64,000 nucleotides of DNA, taken from positions 62,001-126,000 of the forward strand of contig NMRA01000514.1 in the NCBI GenBank assembly GCA_002633005.1, read 5' to 3'. Shown here one piece after another: positions 1 through 13,800 of the stretch; position 1 is the stretch's first letter; each line of letters begins with the position of its first letter. The stretch comes from Phoronis australis (taxonomy: Eukaryota; Phoronida; Phoronidae). The translations under genes were made by a program, and so were the position numbers. The notes below the pieces were generated by a model. It did not search any database. It was given only the letters and a program-made list of their open reading frames with translations, and was not told the DNA's origin.

Positions 1-940
1 CCATTGTTTGAACCTACCCCTCGAAAATCCACTTGCTCTCCGTAAAAACTGTAGGAACAAAGCACGGAAGGTTTGGATGACGTAAAACACACATTCCTGA
101 ATGCATACGTCATGAATTAAGTTGTTTTCACGTTTTCATTCCCATGCTGTTCGTGCAGGAAAGTTGTTGTTAATCTTCAAGTCGTCGCATTTCTTCAGGT
201 AAGTTACGTAATTGTATGAATATATGATATAACATAAATTTAACCCTATATGAATCTACATGCCGATTTTTGCGAAGATCTATTGATGCCCTCATAGTTT
301 TTTCAATCCGCAACTATGGTACTCGGATTTGTAGTGTTACTACTGTTACGGCCATGTTGGAATGGCCTAAGTCAACAATTGCGCAACCAATTCAAATAGC
401 TTGCTAGCTGGCTGTCTCTTCTCTAGCTGAGACCAATCTGGGTGTCTAGTGAGTACCCCTGTCCTGCTGAACACTCCTGATCGGCTGTGATTCAAACTTA
501 AGTTTTAGACTTTGAGTGTTGCCTTTGTCACACAGGTATGTATGAGGCATAACTTATAAAGCTCTGGGCAGTGAAGGAGATTCAGCCAGAACCACTGATT
601 AAGCAACAATGCCTGTTATCAGGTTATACTAGTCAGCGTTTCAGTGGAAGTAGGTTCTCAAATCACAGTCTGACTAATATATTTAAACCAACCACTTCCC
701 TTTCATCACAACTTGAGGAATTTCCTAAGCCGCAGTCTGGTCACATATATACTCTCGAGTTCCGAATAGTCGTATCTATACGATTATTTTTTTCAGACTC
801 ATTTTCCAGTCTATACGGCGCTTATTCGGGTCTCTACGTTTATTAATTTTCTAACTTTTATCCACTCTCCACGATTATTTGTTTCAGCAAGTTCTCAATT
901 TTTGTTTTATTCATTACAAATTTGTTACTCCAAAACTTAG

Positions 941-1013
941 CTCGAGACACCGGGTATCGTACCTTGGCCGTAAAATGTGGTGTCTTCGCTATAAACCTCT
1001 AGACCACGAGACA
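941..1013 (-). repeat. tRNA-like relic (SINE head?)
   Basis: On the minus strand an A-box-like tggtctagagg and a B-box-like ggtacgatacc are 43 bp apart, as in tRNA genes. The stems do not pair properly, so it is not a working tRNA. Confidence 0.35.
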
Positions 1014-2689
1014 CTAGGTTCTGATTTCGTAATTTAGAAGAGCTATATACGACTGCGCGTTAAACACGGAAGTCACATATCATACACATTAAAAGATTTT
1101 ATTCGCCAAAATATACAACTATACGTTTCAAAGCGTAAAATAATCGGACTCCCAAGCAACGGTTTACGCAACGGCTTTCTGTTGGACGGCCAGAATGTTA
1201 TTTTGGACGGGTTCGGTCAGAATTAAGAAAGTGTTGGCAAAATTTAAAAAGCATGAAATGATTACCACTTCTCTTAATATTAACGTCTGACTGCTCAAAG
1301 AAATAGGCCATCAGTAATTTCAGAAATGATGAATTTAATGCACAAAAAATGCATTTTTCAATATTCCGCGCGCCCCGTGACACAGACCGGTGTTACCGGC
1401 AGCTCAACGTAAATATGAAAAAAAACGCTTTCGACGATTTTCTTTGGGTGATCCAATATTTATGATTGCACCCTGTGAAAAACTGGCAAGCCGTACCAAG
1501 TCTTCACTGTGTCTGTCCCCGAAGTTTGGGTTTCCGGGGGAGTAATTCCGGGATTTTGCACAGCCAGTGTCATCTGCGGTTTTCGTCATTATTGACATGC
1601 GCATTCTACATACTTAATCATGTCGTCTGCCGCGCAAAGACCTAAAGAATTCGAGGATTATTTTACAAACCGAGAGATGTTCCAGAGACAGACATTGATT
1701 CAGATGCTGGTACGACAAATAATCCGGCTATAGATACGGACTGTGGTGATAACGCGGCAAGTCGACGAAGCGCAAATACCCGTGCAGTTAATGAACAGTG
1801 CCGAACCTTTCAATCAATCTAGGAGCCAGGTTCCTAGAATCAACAAGTCAAAGACAAAGTACCAACAAGTTGCCGACAACATCGGACATCAGCATTTTTA
1901 CAATTCGCTCCAAACTTGAGAATAGATTGTTTTTATGAACAGGAAGAATGGACCTGTGACAATCTTGAAAATGACATAGTTGCTAACGTTCGACAATCCA
2001 GTCGATATCTATTGAAATTCATTTCTACTTTCCCGTCCAAATAAATGGAAAAGCGCACGTGAATCGGTTTGTTTATTATACCTAATTAGACATTCAAGAT
2101 GGTGGACGTAGTTGTGGTCGTGGACTCGAATGTTTTGCAATTCTGCAAGAAATCTCAATTTCTGGTCGTGTGAAATTTTGGATGTACCGACTTTTTGACG
2201 TCGAATTCTGACTAACATTCCGAGGGTATTGACTATGAACGTTGTGCAAGGAGATTGAGAGAAACAAAGGCTCGACTGTCAGGAATATGTATGATAAAAA
2301 TGCGAGTCGTTTTACCAACACACTTTATTGTCCTTATTCATACTGTCGGCTTCGTGGAAGACTAGACGTTGCTGCTGAAATCTTTACCTCCTTGTTATAA
2401 TTTTTGGACTTAGTCGACATTGGCATCCTAGTATGAATGTCACATTCTTTTTTGAGTAAAATGATAATGCATACTGTTTGAAACACATCTATATAGACTT
2501 CCATTTTAAGTTATTGAATAAACGAATGGTCTTTGTTTTAGCAATGACACTTTATTGCACTTCACTGTACTATGTTATGGCATGTGTGGATACACCACTG
2601 CAATAATTTAACTATGCTAGTTTTCAATTTAAAAGTTTTTCTTTGAAACAATTATAGCGGTGGTAAGTCAGACAGAATATGCTTCTTTG

Positions 2690-3160
2690 CATTATTATTC
2701 CAATCCCATCTACATCATTATTAGATTTTGCACTTCCTATTATTTCCATTTACCGTTACTACATTTTATGCAAATTTGTAATCAATGTTATTATTCCAGT
2801 CTATATTATTTTTAATTTTCCACAAATTTCCCGTCTATACCATTATTCCTAAGAATTTGCTGTTTTGCATTATTATTCTCTTCTATAATATTATTAGATT
2901 TTACCTAAATTTGTAACCAATATTATTATTCCAGTCTATACTATGTTTAAATTTCCACAAATTTGCCGTCTATACCATTATTCCATTCTATACTATTATT
3001 AATTATTTTCGACAATTTCCGGTCTATACTATTATTCTACTTTTCTAGTGGCAAAAATGTTGGGTCTATACTATTATTAGAGTCTCTACTATTATTAAAA
3101 ATCGTGAAATTTTCCAGTCTATACTATTATTGCTGTCTCTACTACTATTCGGAACTCCAG
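2690..3160. repeat. AT-rich degenerate tandem array
   Basis: Repeated motif attattccagtctatact with intervening aaatttccacaaatttgccg units, recurring irregularly over about 470 bp; a longer block (tgtaaccaatattattattc and onward) is itself repeated. Confidence 0.7.
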
Positions 3161-4534
3161 AGTAGCAGTGGTTTTGACTTGGAGAACCATGCAGTTTCAT
3201 CCACTGAATAACAGACCCGGAGTTAATAGTCAATGATTGCCTCATTGCCTGACCATGCAGTTTCATCTTATAATTCATGTTACACCTTAATTGCTGATTG
3301 TAGCGCGTTGATCATAGTGATCCTAAAACACCCTATGTTGTAGCTATATTACTCTGCATGCCAGATATGGTTTCAGCAAATTATCACCTTAACCACACAC
3401 TATCACAGCATTTTGATTCCGCGCATGTATAAATCCTTCAGCACCCTGGTTCATATGAGTGTAAGTAGACTGTGCCATCGTCTCAACTCTAATTAAGGGA
3501 AAGGTGCCTGTGCAGTGCGTACTCTGAGAGAGGACTTTTTTGGTGTAGCGGGAAAATTCTTCCAATGCCCTTTTCCTGTAATGAAGCTCAAGTTGCTAGA
3601 GCAGCAGAGGTTTTACGGAATTAGTGATTCCAACCTTGGAGGGGGGGGAGGGGGTAATTTTGAATGTATTGGAATTTGTTGGGACTGATGAGGGTAATTT
3701 CTGTGTGTTTTGGAAATATTTTTATAGGGGAATGGATCCATTGTTTGACGTAAAATCAAAAAAGTATCAGGGATCCTAATAACTCTTACCACTACTTGCA
3801 AGAATTCACCATTATACTTGAAAACGAGGCATCATGTCCAACTACAATGCTTCTGCTAGCTTGGAACCCACATGCTTTCATGTTTCCATTGATTCTAAAA
3901 TGAGGCGTTATGTCCTAAACAACAATGGACCACATTAATTTTTGCAATGCCACCAAAGTGTGTGACTTCTTTTTAATGGGCTTCGGTTTTCAATGTCAAA
4001 ACTGCTTTGTTGATTCCAGGTGGTCATATAGTCAAGTGTAAGTGTTCTGGCAGCTATGGCGAAAGACGGGCAGCCATGGCTACAGGCAGGGGCAGCTATG
4101 GCTAAATTTAAGACAGGGGCAGCTAGCTCAAACATATATGGAGAACATGTTTTTATACCCCTCCCAATTTCAAAATCCACCAGTGTATTCTCTGGAGGTT
4201 TTTGAATTCTGTATGTATATAAGTGGCCCATTTGGGGGGTTATACACACAAGTCAGCCTATCCATTATGTGTTGCTCTAATCACTGATATTCATCTCTTG
4301 CCTATAATCCTTGAAAGAAGCCAGTCATAAATTCCAGCTGTTGATGCAGCTATTGAAATGCCAACTGGGCATTCAACTTGGCCATTGGGAAATGACAATA
4401 CACATATTTGACCATGCTAGGAATAAAATGGACTAACATAGATCTACACAACTATAGAGTTTAGTGTTTTTCCATTATGAAGGACCATATTCACATGTCT
4501 TAGAATTTACCAAAATATCTAGAAAACTTTATAT

Positions 4535-5005
4535 TTTAAATTGGTAAAAGTATATATTTTCTGAAAGTACAAAGCCTGCGCCCTGTAGAATATGATTTTT
4601 TGACTTTTTACCTACTCGACTAGATATTTACAAATTAGATTACATGATCGTTTCTTTTTAGTATCATTTAGAAAAAAAACTCATGGATAACAAAATAACA
4701 TTAATCAATGACTTGATGGAATTTTATTTGAAATGTTCAAGGTGAGATATCAAACATGCTTTTAAAGTTATCTTAATTATCATTCTGATTTTTTGCAAAT
4801 ATAAACATTTTTCGTGAAAGTCCTGTTTTCGAAAATCCCTCATGGAAAAGTAAAATGTTTTAAAAACAAATCCTATCTGCAATTTTGAGTGCATATTAAG
4901 CTAGTATCTGTCAGTTTCACAATGAATCCAAACAGCCATATTGGATTGAGATATGATATTTTGAAGTCAGCCAGATGTGGCCATTTGTATAGGGTCCTTA
5001 ACCTT
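4535..5005 (+). repeat. Dispersed repeat family, copy 1
   Basis: Shares in order with the other copies: ttttctgaaagta, a tttttgacttttta.c..c block, a gatcatgtgac-like block, atgttcaaggtgag, agtttcac..tgaatcc, and the end tagggtcc. No open frame. Probably a non-autonomous mobile element. Confidence 0.6.
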
Positions 5006-5009
5006 AACT

Positions 5010-5460
5010 CAGTAAAAATGTAAATTTTCTAAAAGTAGATACCCATAGAATTTGATGTTTTACTTCATGCCAGTCTGCTATTAATTGGATCATGTGACCA
5101 TGTTTTGTAAAGTAAAGCCAACAAGAAAAGTACGTGCACACTAAAGCAACAGTATCAATCATCAAATTTCTTACCATATAGATGTTCAAGGTAAGACCTC
5201 ATCAAGTATCATTCCGTTTTTGTTATGAACCTACTATGCTTTTGCGTAAAAATCATAAAAGTCCTAATTTTGACGATCCCTCTGCCTCACATGTAAATAG
5301 TGAAAGCTTTTAACAACAATTCCCAACAACGTTTTGGAGATCAGTGCAGTATGGTGCCTCTAAGTTTCACATGAATCCGACCAGCCATTTGTGAGATACA
5401 TGTGTGTTGTTCCAACCTGTGCGTATTTTGGCCACTTTTCGAGTGTATAACTTATCAGCT
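5010..5460 (+). repeat. Dispersed repeat family, copy 2
   Basis: Adjacent to copy 1 in the same orientation: ttttctaaaagtag, ctgctattaattggatcatg, atgttcaaggtaag, aagtttcacatgaatccgac. Confidence 0.6.
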
Positions 5461-5463
5461 CTG

Positions 5464-5560
5464 GCTATTATTGTTATTATTATTATGATTTATTATTATT
5501 AATCTTATTATCATTATTATTTTTATCATCATCATGATAATCATTATTATTATTGTTAAA
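5464..5560. repeat. Imperfect (ATT)n/(ATC)n microsatellite
   Basis: A run of tta/att/atc trinucleotides, imperfect throughout. Confidence 0.85.
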
Positions 5561-7172
5561 ATCGTTATCTTATAATGCTTTTACGTTATCATGATGCTTT
5601 TTGTTTGACCCCAGTCCCATTTGATGGCCCTTATTGATTTTGAGAATCTGGTTATAAGTCACTGAATAAAGCTCGCTGTAATGTCTGTTCCCAATTTCTG
5701 GGTCCACCAAAAGGTACTATAAGTGCATGCTCGGTCTAGCATGCACATCACTCACAAGAGAGAATCTTCAAGTTATTGAAATCTCTAGTTTGAAAATTGG
5801 TGATGTTGACAATTTGATGATGTTACTGTACTTTGTTTCTTTTTCAGGTTGCTGGGTTTGGAAAATTTTCTTTCACCGTGCAGGACTTCTAGTTTACGGA
5901 ACTGACATTCAGAGGACTTTATGCTGGATTTCAGCATGAATTAGTCTTCTGAAAATTAAAGACAATAGATGATGAGACAGACGAGTCTTGTTGATCATGA
6001 CTTCTCTATGAGACTATAGTTAACTGCCTCGTGCGCCTCCTGTTGAACAAAAGAGAAAATAAACCACAGTTGCTGATCTGTGACTCAGAATGTTTAATTA
6101 TCAACTGATCTTTGTGGTATGACAATCAAAAGCTGTCCTTCCTCAACAGAAAGATAAATGCCAAAGATTTGGAAATTTTCTTTATTGTCAAACTTAATGT
6201 GATCTCATGAATTTCTCTAAGAAATGTAATTTTTTTAAGTACTTTTCTTATTTTAAGATGTTGCATTTATTTGTGTGTTCAAATCAGTTTTTAAGTAAAA
6301 CAGTCAGTCGTAGAATTAATCAATAATTAGTGTTAAAACACGTTTATTTCTTTACATTCCAGAACTGTATCAATCAGCACATTCCTAGCGCTCTCTTGTA
6401 CAGTTGTGAACATTCCCTTAGAATTGTATTTTGTCTCTGTATATTATACCTTCTACCTTTCTGTCATCATTCTAAGATGTATGTATTTATTAGGTGACTT
6501 ATTTCATGCCATGTGTATTCTTTTTTATTGATGTGAGATCTCTGTCGTTGGCCAGTGTTTTTAAGCAAGTTAATTACCCTTACATGAGCAGTTTAAACCA
6601 AATCATGACATTCCAGTATGAAGTGTCATTTTTATACCCATCGTCTCAGGTTGCTGTGCACTGGATGAAGCACGTTAATTTTTGTTTAAATCAGGCAACT
6701 TTTTAAAGTTATAAGTCTCAGGTTTTGACTAATTTATTTTGCTGTCTCTGTCTTGAAACGATCATTTAATGATTGTCTGAATACCCTGTGAAAGGAAGTT
6801 TTGTTTTTGAATGTTTATATCAAAGTTGTTGCACTTAGTGTTTTTTAATTGTTTCATTATCTGGAAATTTTTGACACAGTTGTTTTATGTTATGTTGTGT
6901 GCTCAATGTTGAGGTTTCCAGTGTAATCATTACTCGTATTCATTGTGTTGTGATGAGTAAGCATTTTTTGATAATCAAATTTTTCATGTGATACGAACAT
7001 CGAATTTCACTAGTGTCTGTTGAGCTTTAATGACAATTCATAACAGTATTACGCATTGAGTATAAAGCAAATCTGCTGTTTTCTTGTATGCTCTTGGCGA
7101 TAATCTACAGGTGTAGGAATATTTTATCTGTTGTACACATATAAATTTGTGCCAATTTATAAGAAAGTGATA

Positions 7173-7893
7173 ATGGAAGACTGTTGCCATAGTAAAAATA
7201 ACTGTGTTAGTTCTGTAACTAACGGTACTAGTAACGACCAAGAACAACTGAGCAGTGTTGATGAGCCAGGCAAGAGAGAGCCTGAAGCATGTCCTCAAAT
7301 GAAAGCCTCAGACTCTGGTGCTGATGGCTCATGTGGTGTATGCTGCTTCCAACCCCCCTTTCTTCAAAAGTTGGCACGACCTGCGACTGTCCTTGCCTGT
7401 CTGTGTTTGTTGGTCCTGGCACAGTCCATTTTAGCGTCAGGTTACATCAGTGGTATCCTAACTACTATTGAACGACGGTTTAACTTACGTAGCAGTCAAG
7501 CTGGCATTGTGTTAAGTAGCTATGAATTTACCTGTTTGCTTGGCGTGGTCCTTGTCAGTTTCTATGGTGACCGTTTCAACCGCGCCCACATATTGGCTGC
7601 GGGAGCACTGATAATGGCTCTTGGATCTTTGATTTTCACCTTTCCTCATTTTCTGGGAGACAATTACACAGTCAAGAATTTGGATAATCAAACCAGTGGA
7701 TTACTGTTGTGTGTAAACAAAACTCACTCTGAGAGTGATTTGGGCTGTCAGGTTGGACAGGAAGTCACGTTTGCGTTTGTGGTGTTCCTGATTGCTCAGC
7801 TTGTGATTGGCTTTGGAGCGTCACCTGTCTACATACTTGGGCCCACATACCTCCACGACAATGTCTGGCACAACTGGTTTCCTGTCTTTGCAG
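7173..7893 (+). CDS. OATP exon 1: cytoplasmic N-terminus and membrane segments 1-4
   Basis: 721 nt, residues 1-240, donor cag|gtaatg, phase 1. The first 60 or so residues are polar and Cys-rich (cytoplasmic). A hydrophobic segment follows at about 70-92, then IERRF, then further helices at 103-122, 129-153 and 200-220. The glycosylated outer loop lies at about 160-195. Confidence 0.93.
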
Positions 7894-10800
7894 GTAATGG
7901 AAAGTTCCTGGTTGAACCAATTGTAGCATGCTCACGAGAATGACAAAATATTAAGGCTATATGTAGGACCCTAGAAAAATTCCAGTTTTGGCTAACTTTG
8001 AATCGCATATCTCAGAAATGGTGATGGGATTTCTATGAAACTTTAAAATACTGTGCAACATTATTCTCCAAAAACGCTGTTAGGTTATTTGTTTTTAAAA
8101 TCTTCCACTTTTACAGGATGAGCTATCAAAGCTGAGACTTAGAGAAAAAATCAAAGTTTGCATAATACGAAAACAAAAAATCAGAAAACTGTGCAGCATA
8201 TTTGAGATATCATCTTGAACATTGAACTTTGGATCATGTTATTGATAACCATTTTCTTGTAGCAATGTACTCGTCCTTTCTTTTTTGCGAATTTTGACAA
8301 AAAGTTACTGTCACTAGACCCAATTCAGTCAAAAAACGAAATCTACAGGGTCGACAAGTCTTAGTGATTTTAAGCTGCCAAGATGTTATCTTCGATGACA
8401 TGTCATATTCTGTTTTTGTAGCTATTAAAAACACCCCTATCCAACTCTGACCTTTCTCATTGAATGTTTGTCAACAGAATTTTATTTTAAAATTGATTTT
8501 GATCAGTTTTCAGCAAATGTTGAACTCGCGTATTTTGCAGGTGTATTTTTTGCGTGCGCTGCTCTCGGCCCTGCAGGTGGTTTTCTATTGGGTGCCACCT
8601 TTGTATCGATCTTCGTGGACACACCAATAGCGCCCCCTGTTGGACTGACGGAAGACGATCACTTGTGGGTGGGAGCATGGTGGATTGGATTCCTGGTTAC
8701 CATGGCAATGCTGTTAGTGGTGGGTTTCATGCTAATGTTGCTACCTCGACAACTGGCCTCAGTACAATGTGACAAAGATGCTGCACCAGACAAGATGGGC
8801 TTTGGAAATAGCTGTGCTGGTATGTTTTGATGAGAAATATGAGTCTGGGACTGGTATATTATACAACGCCAGAAATTTGTAACATTCTTGATCCCCTAGG
8901 TGACGCTTTGCGCCATGTCCCTAACCAATCGTAACAACGCATAGTAAGGTTAAAGGTCAGGAAGCTTGGGCGCTAGTACCGTGAGCCCGGCCACTGAAGT
9001 CAATATAGTCTGCAGAGCAATACTTGTCAAGTTTACAATAACAGTCTTTGGAATTTCTGGAACGCCACAGTCTACAGTACGACAGTGCTAGCTGGGTCAT
9101 TGGGGTCACAGCTCTAGGNCCAGTTTTGGCTAACTTTGAATCGCATATCTCAGAAATGGTGATGGGATTTCTATGAAACTTTAAAATACTATGCAACATT
9201 ATTCTCCAAAACGCTGTTATGTTATTTGTTTTTAAAATCTTCCACTTTTACAGGATGGGCTATCAAAGCTGAGACTTCGAGAAAAAATCAAAGTTTGCAT
9301 AATACAAAAACAAAAAATCAGAAAACTGTGCAGCATATTTGAGATATCATCTTGAACATCGAACTTTGGATCATGTTATTGATGACCATTTTCTTGTACC
9401 AATGTACCCGTCCTTGCTTTTTTGCGAATTTTGACAAAAAGTTACTGTCACTAGACCCAATTCAGTCACAAAACGAAATGTACAGGGTCGACAAGTCTTA
9501 GTGATCTTAAGCTGCCAAGATGTTATCTTCGACGACATGTCATATTCTGTTTGTAGCTACTAAAAACATCCCTATCCAATTCTGACCTTTCTCATTGAAT
9601 GTTTGTCAACAGAATTTTATTTTAAAATAATTTTGATTTTGATCAGTTTTCAGCAAATGTTGAACTCACTTATTTTGCAGGTGTATTTTTTGCGTGCGCT
9701 GCTCTTGGCCCTGCAGGTGGTTTCTTATTGGGTGCAACCTTTGTATCGATCTTCGTGGACACACCAATAGAGCCCCCTGTTGGACTGACGGAAGACGATC
9801 ACTTATGGGTGGGAGCATGGTGGATTGGATTCCTGGTTACCATGGCAATGCTGTTAGTGGTGGGTTTCATGCTAATGTTGCTACCCCGACAACTGGCCTC
9901 AGTACAATGTGACAAGGATGCTGCACCAGACAAGATGGGCTTTGGAAATAGCTGTGCTGGTATGTTTTGATGAGAAATGTGAGTCTGGGACTGGTATATT
10001 ATACATGTCATTGGGCTCCTGGAACCATCAAGGCCATACATATCTGGTCGGCATTAAAAGGGTTGTAGGCACAATACAGTGCAAATTTCGCAATACTGTG
10101 ATCTTTAAAAGAGCAAAAACTTCACAACTGATGTAAAATTTTTGTCATATCCAAACCACACTACCACAGTCACAAGCCATGTTAATAAGCTATGACTGTA
10201 TTGAATTATCAAAGTTATGACTTTCCTAACTAAGATTATAGTACTTACAAGTGTTGGTAAAACATCCCCACGGTCTTTTGGTTAACTTTTTAAGTTTGCT
10301 TAAGAATTCATAAATTTAGACAGATCATGGTACTATCCTTACTCGGGGATAGGTAGTTTTTGTTTTCAGAGACCAGGGTACTATCTACCATCCAATAATC
10401 AGACATCACCAATAGTAGTTTTTAAAATCATGAGCAGATCCCATCCCTTCCCTCTAGGGGCATTGATGTTAAGTAAAAAAATTATGACAGAAATCAGGAG
10501 AACGATCAGTGCTTGTAAACTATGACATATTGATTGACGTTTTGATTTATTGTCTGTAAATCATTCTCAAGATAGAAGACAAAAGTTCACAATAGTCCAA
10601 TCAAGACTGTACAGTCTGTTTCTCCCCTGTGTCACCTGGTTGGATTATTGTGAACTTTTGTGTTTTGGCTTTTGTCTTGAGAATTGTTTATAGACACAAA
10701 ACGGAAACGTCAATCAATATGTAATTGTTTACATATGCGCTGCTTTTAAAGTTCTTGCTCATATTTTGGCCAAAAACAAATGTGATAAATCAGGAGAGCA

Positions 10801-13800
10801 TTGATTTTATATTTCTATCAGAATGTAGTAAGTGTTTTTGCTCTGAAACTTCTCATTCACTTACTCAGGATTTAGGAGGACATATGAGCACATATTGAAG
10901 TGTGTTGCTATAGGAACTGAACGTCTGCTTTTCTCTGTATTGGCTGCAGGTATACCTCGACTCGTTCATGATGTCTTCATGCGTCCCACATGGCTACTTG
11001 TCTCGTTGGCCGTGGTAGCTGAACAGTCTGTTATTACTGGTTTCATCAATTTCATTGCAAAGTTCACACAAACTGCATTCAGTCTGCCAGCATCGCAGGC
11101 TAATATCATCGCTGGTAAGTGAGTGTACTATCACCTGTTGCAGGTTTTAAGCCGGTACTAAATGGCTAGAATACATAGAACTGTTACATAATACTGTTAC
11201 ATAAAATAGTTATTTTTTTGTATTTTTAGTAATTATGAATGTATTGTAGTAAACATGTTGAAACCACTCAGTCGTACGCACATTCAGAGACATGCTCGCC
11301 TGTAACGGAGTCAGTTGCAACTCAAAATATGTTTTTTTATAGTAGTTGCACATACTTCTTGCATTTCTTATGTTAATTTTCTGTTGCTGGAGTGGTCGCT
11401 ATCTTTGTGTCACATTTTCCCCATGGATGGGTGGGTGCAGGCTGTTAGCAACTGGTGCTGTTAGCTTTCAGTGCGGCAATACTGATGACAGGTTCGAGTT
11501 AATCACTTTCTTAATCCGATCGTATTCACAAGTCTACTCAAAAAGTGTCCAATGTACAATCTGTTCTATGCTCCAGCCAGTGTTGCGAAACCTTATTTTG
11601 TAATGAACTTCTGAGACACTCCCAGCAACTGTTACCCTCATTGATTTAATTAGGTGCTGTATCTGGAGCTGGCTCTCTATTGACTTACCCTTAATGACTG
11701 CTAATCAGCTGCAATTTTAACTCAACTCAGCTGACTTTAAACTTGATTTCAACTGCATCTATATCCCACTAACCCGTGTCTGGGTATATACAGTATTGTA
11801 CAATGTTCTGGAACTTTTCACCATCTCAAGCACATTTTAAAACTTTCCTTAATCTACCCAATCACTCTACAAATATATGCTAGGTTCTAGAATGTTCCAG
11901 ACTACATTAATGACTAACATACATACTAGAATCTGCTAGAATGTTCCCTACTGTTCTGTTGTAAACAAACTACATCATCACTGTCCTGATCTCAAGGGTC
12001 ATGTCAATCAAGTAGCGTATGCTAGTATACAAACAAAACAATAAAATAAAACTCGTTATACTAAGAACTGTGTCAGTCTACTCTTGGCAGCTACTTTTCT
12101 GGAGTGTGTCTGCCACACAATTAAAAACAATTCTGCTGGTGTGTGTTTTCTAACAGGACATTCACAAATAAGATTACACTAAATCTTCCACAAAATCCAA
12201 AGTATGAATCCTCCATTTTCAGTTCAAAGATGCAATTTGTGATTGTCTGAATCTTGAAACTTTGTGCAGAATTTATGAAAACCTTCGGCATACAATTCAA
12301 TTTCTTGCTCGCAGATCGACCACGCATTAATTTTAGTCATGTTAAGAAATTGTCATAATTCATGATGCTAATTTTTGTTTTACCCAACAGGTGGTGTCCT
12401 TATCCCTGCTGCAGCGTTAGGCATCCTTACAGGGGGCGTTGTCATGAAACGGTTACAACCCCCTTTGGTGTTTGCCATCAAATTGATGGTCATCATAGCA
12501 GCAGTGTCCCTGGTGTGTGCTGGCTTGCTTATGTTGTTTACCTGTGACACAATACACCTGGCAGGTGTGACGCAGTCATACAGGTGAGCAATGAAATTTT
12601 CTGTGTCTTGTATAATCATTCTAATCCATATCAATGACTTGAAGTTGTATTTTGCCTCGTCTTTCTCTAGCGGGCCAGAAAACGAAAACCAAAATGGGCC
12701 TTTACTCATCAAGTCGCTCCCCTGACCAAGAAGTGTTCTATTTCTGTTTCCAATAAGAACATGGACAGCAACTCACTTTAGAGTTCACTGGTTAGCCAAC
12801 CCTAAAATTGTGACTTTGAAAATGACAAATATAGTATGCAGTCCCTGATATTTTAGTTGCTGGCTCATTTGGGATTAATTCAAGATCGGATGTCGAAGTA
12901 TTGTTTTTGCACCCCAAAGAGTTTCAGTTAACAATTCAACATTGACAGCATACAACAACAAAATGCTTGTGTAAGATCATAAGTGGGTGGTGATGTTCTA
13001 TTGACAACAATGTCTTTGTTCCAATGTTCAATCTTCAAAGACCAATTCTGGCTTAGATTTGATATAATTTAATGGACTTTCATGTGAACTTGGGATAAGT
13101 TTCTTTAATTTTCTGGTTGGGTGTATTTGTAGATTCTAATATGATGACACCAAATTACTAACAGTGATGTGGAACCTAATCGACAAGTCTGTGTGTAAAG
13201 TTTAGTATCAGCAAAACTATAATCGAAGTAACTATATAATATATTTTCTGAAAGTTGCCTTTAGGTTTTGATTTTTGGCTTTTTACCAATCTGCTGCTAA
13301 TTGGGTCATGCAGCCATTTCTTTTTAGTGATAAAATTGGAAGAAAGCATGGTACTAATGTGCTAGCAAAACAATCATGATATCATTAACGTGACAAAATT
13401 TTTGTTCAGTATGAAATTTCAAATTCTCTGTTGTTACAGTTTTCTTATTTTTCCGTTTCACGCAACTTTTGTGTTTTCATGAATTCGTAAGTCAGAACAG
13501 TGCATAACGAATGATATCAGAAACTTATGTTTCATCGTAATCCAATCAGCCGATTCTGAGTTATCATGTTCCAAAGGTAGCCAAAAAGTTTCTAGGGTCC
13601 AATATAACCTAGCAATCCTGACTAACTCAATCTACTGTATGCAGCTATTACAGTGAAAACATGCCTTACTCACCTCCATAGATTTATCATAGTGTGCATG
13701 ATCACAGAATGAGAGAATCTTCATTTCATGTATGTTAGCAAATATTGTTAAGCTGCAGTTCAAAGTTCAAAGTTCAAGATTACATGTATATGTCAAGAAG

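Larger units (their letters stand above)
1..7172. other. Region upstream of OATP, no recognised gene
   Basis: Only short chance frames were seen. It holds a tRNA-like relic (941-1013), an AT-rich degenerate array (2690-3160), two copies of the dispersed repeat (4535-5460) and a trinucleotide-rich microsatellite (5464-5560). The OATP promoter and any 5' UTR exon must lie here, but I could not place them. Confidence 0.6.

Noticed and set aside
2009-2321. Two overlapping minus-strand frames of about 70 codons
   Set aside because: Short, no motif, overlapping each other in different frames.
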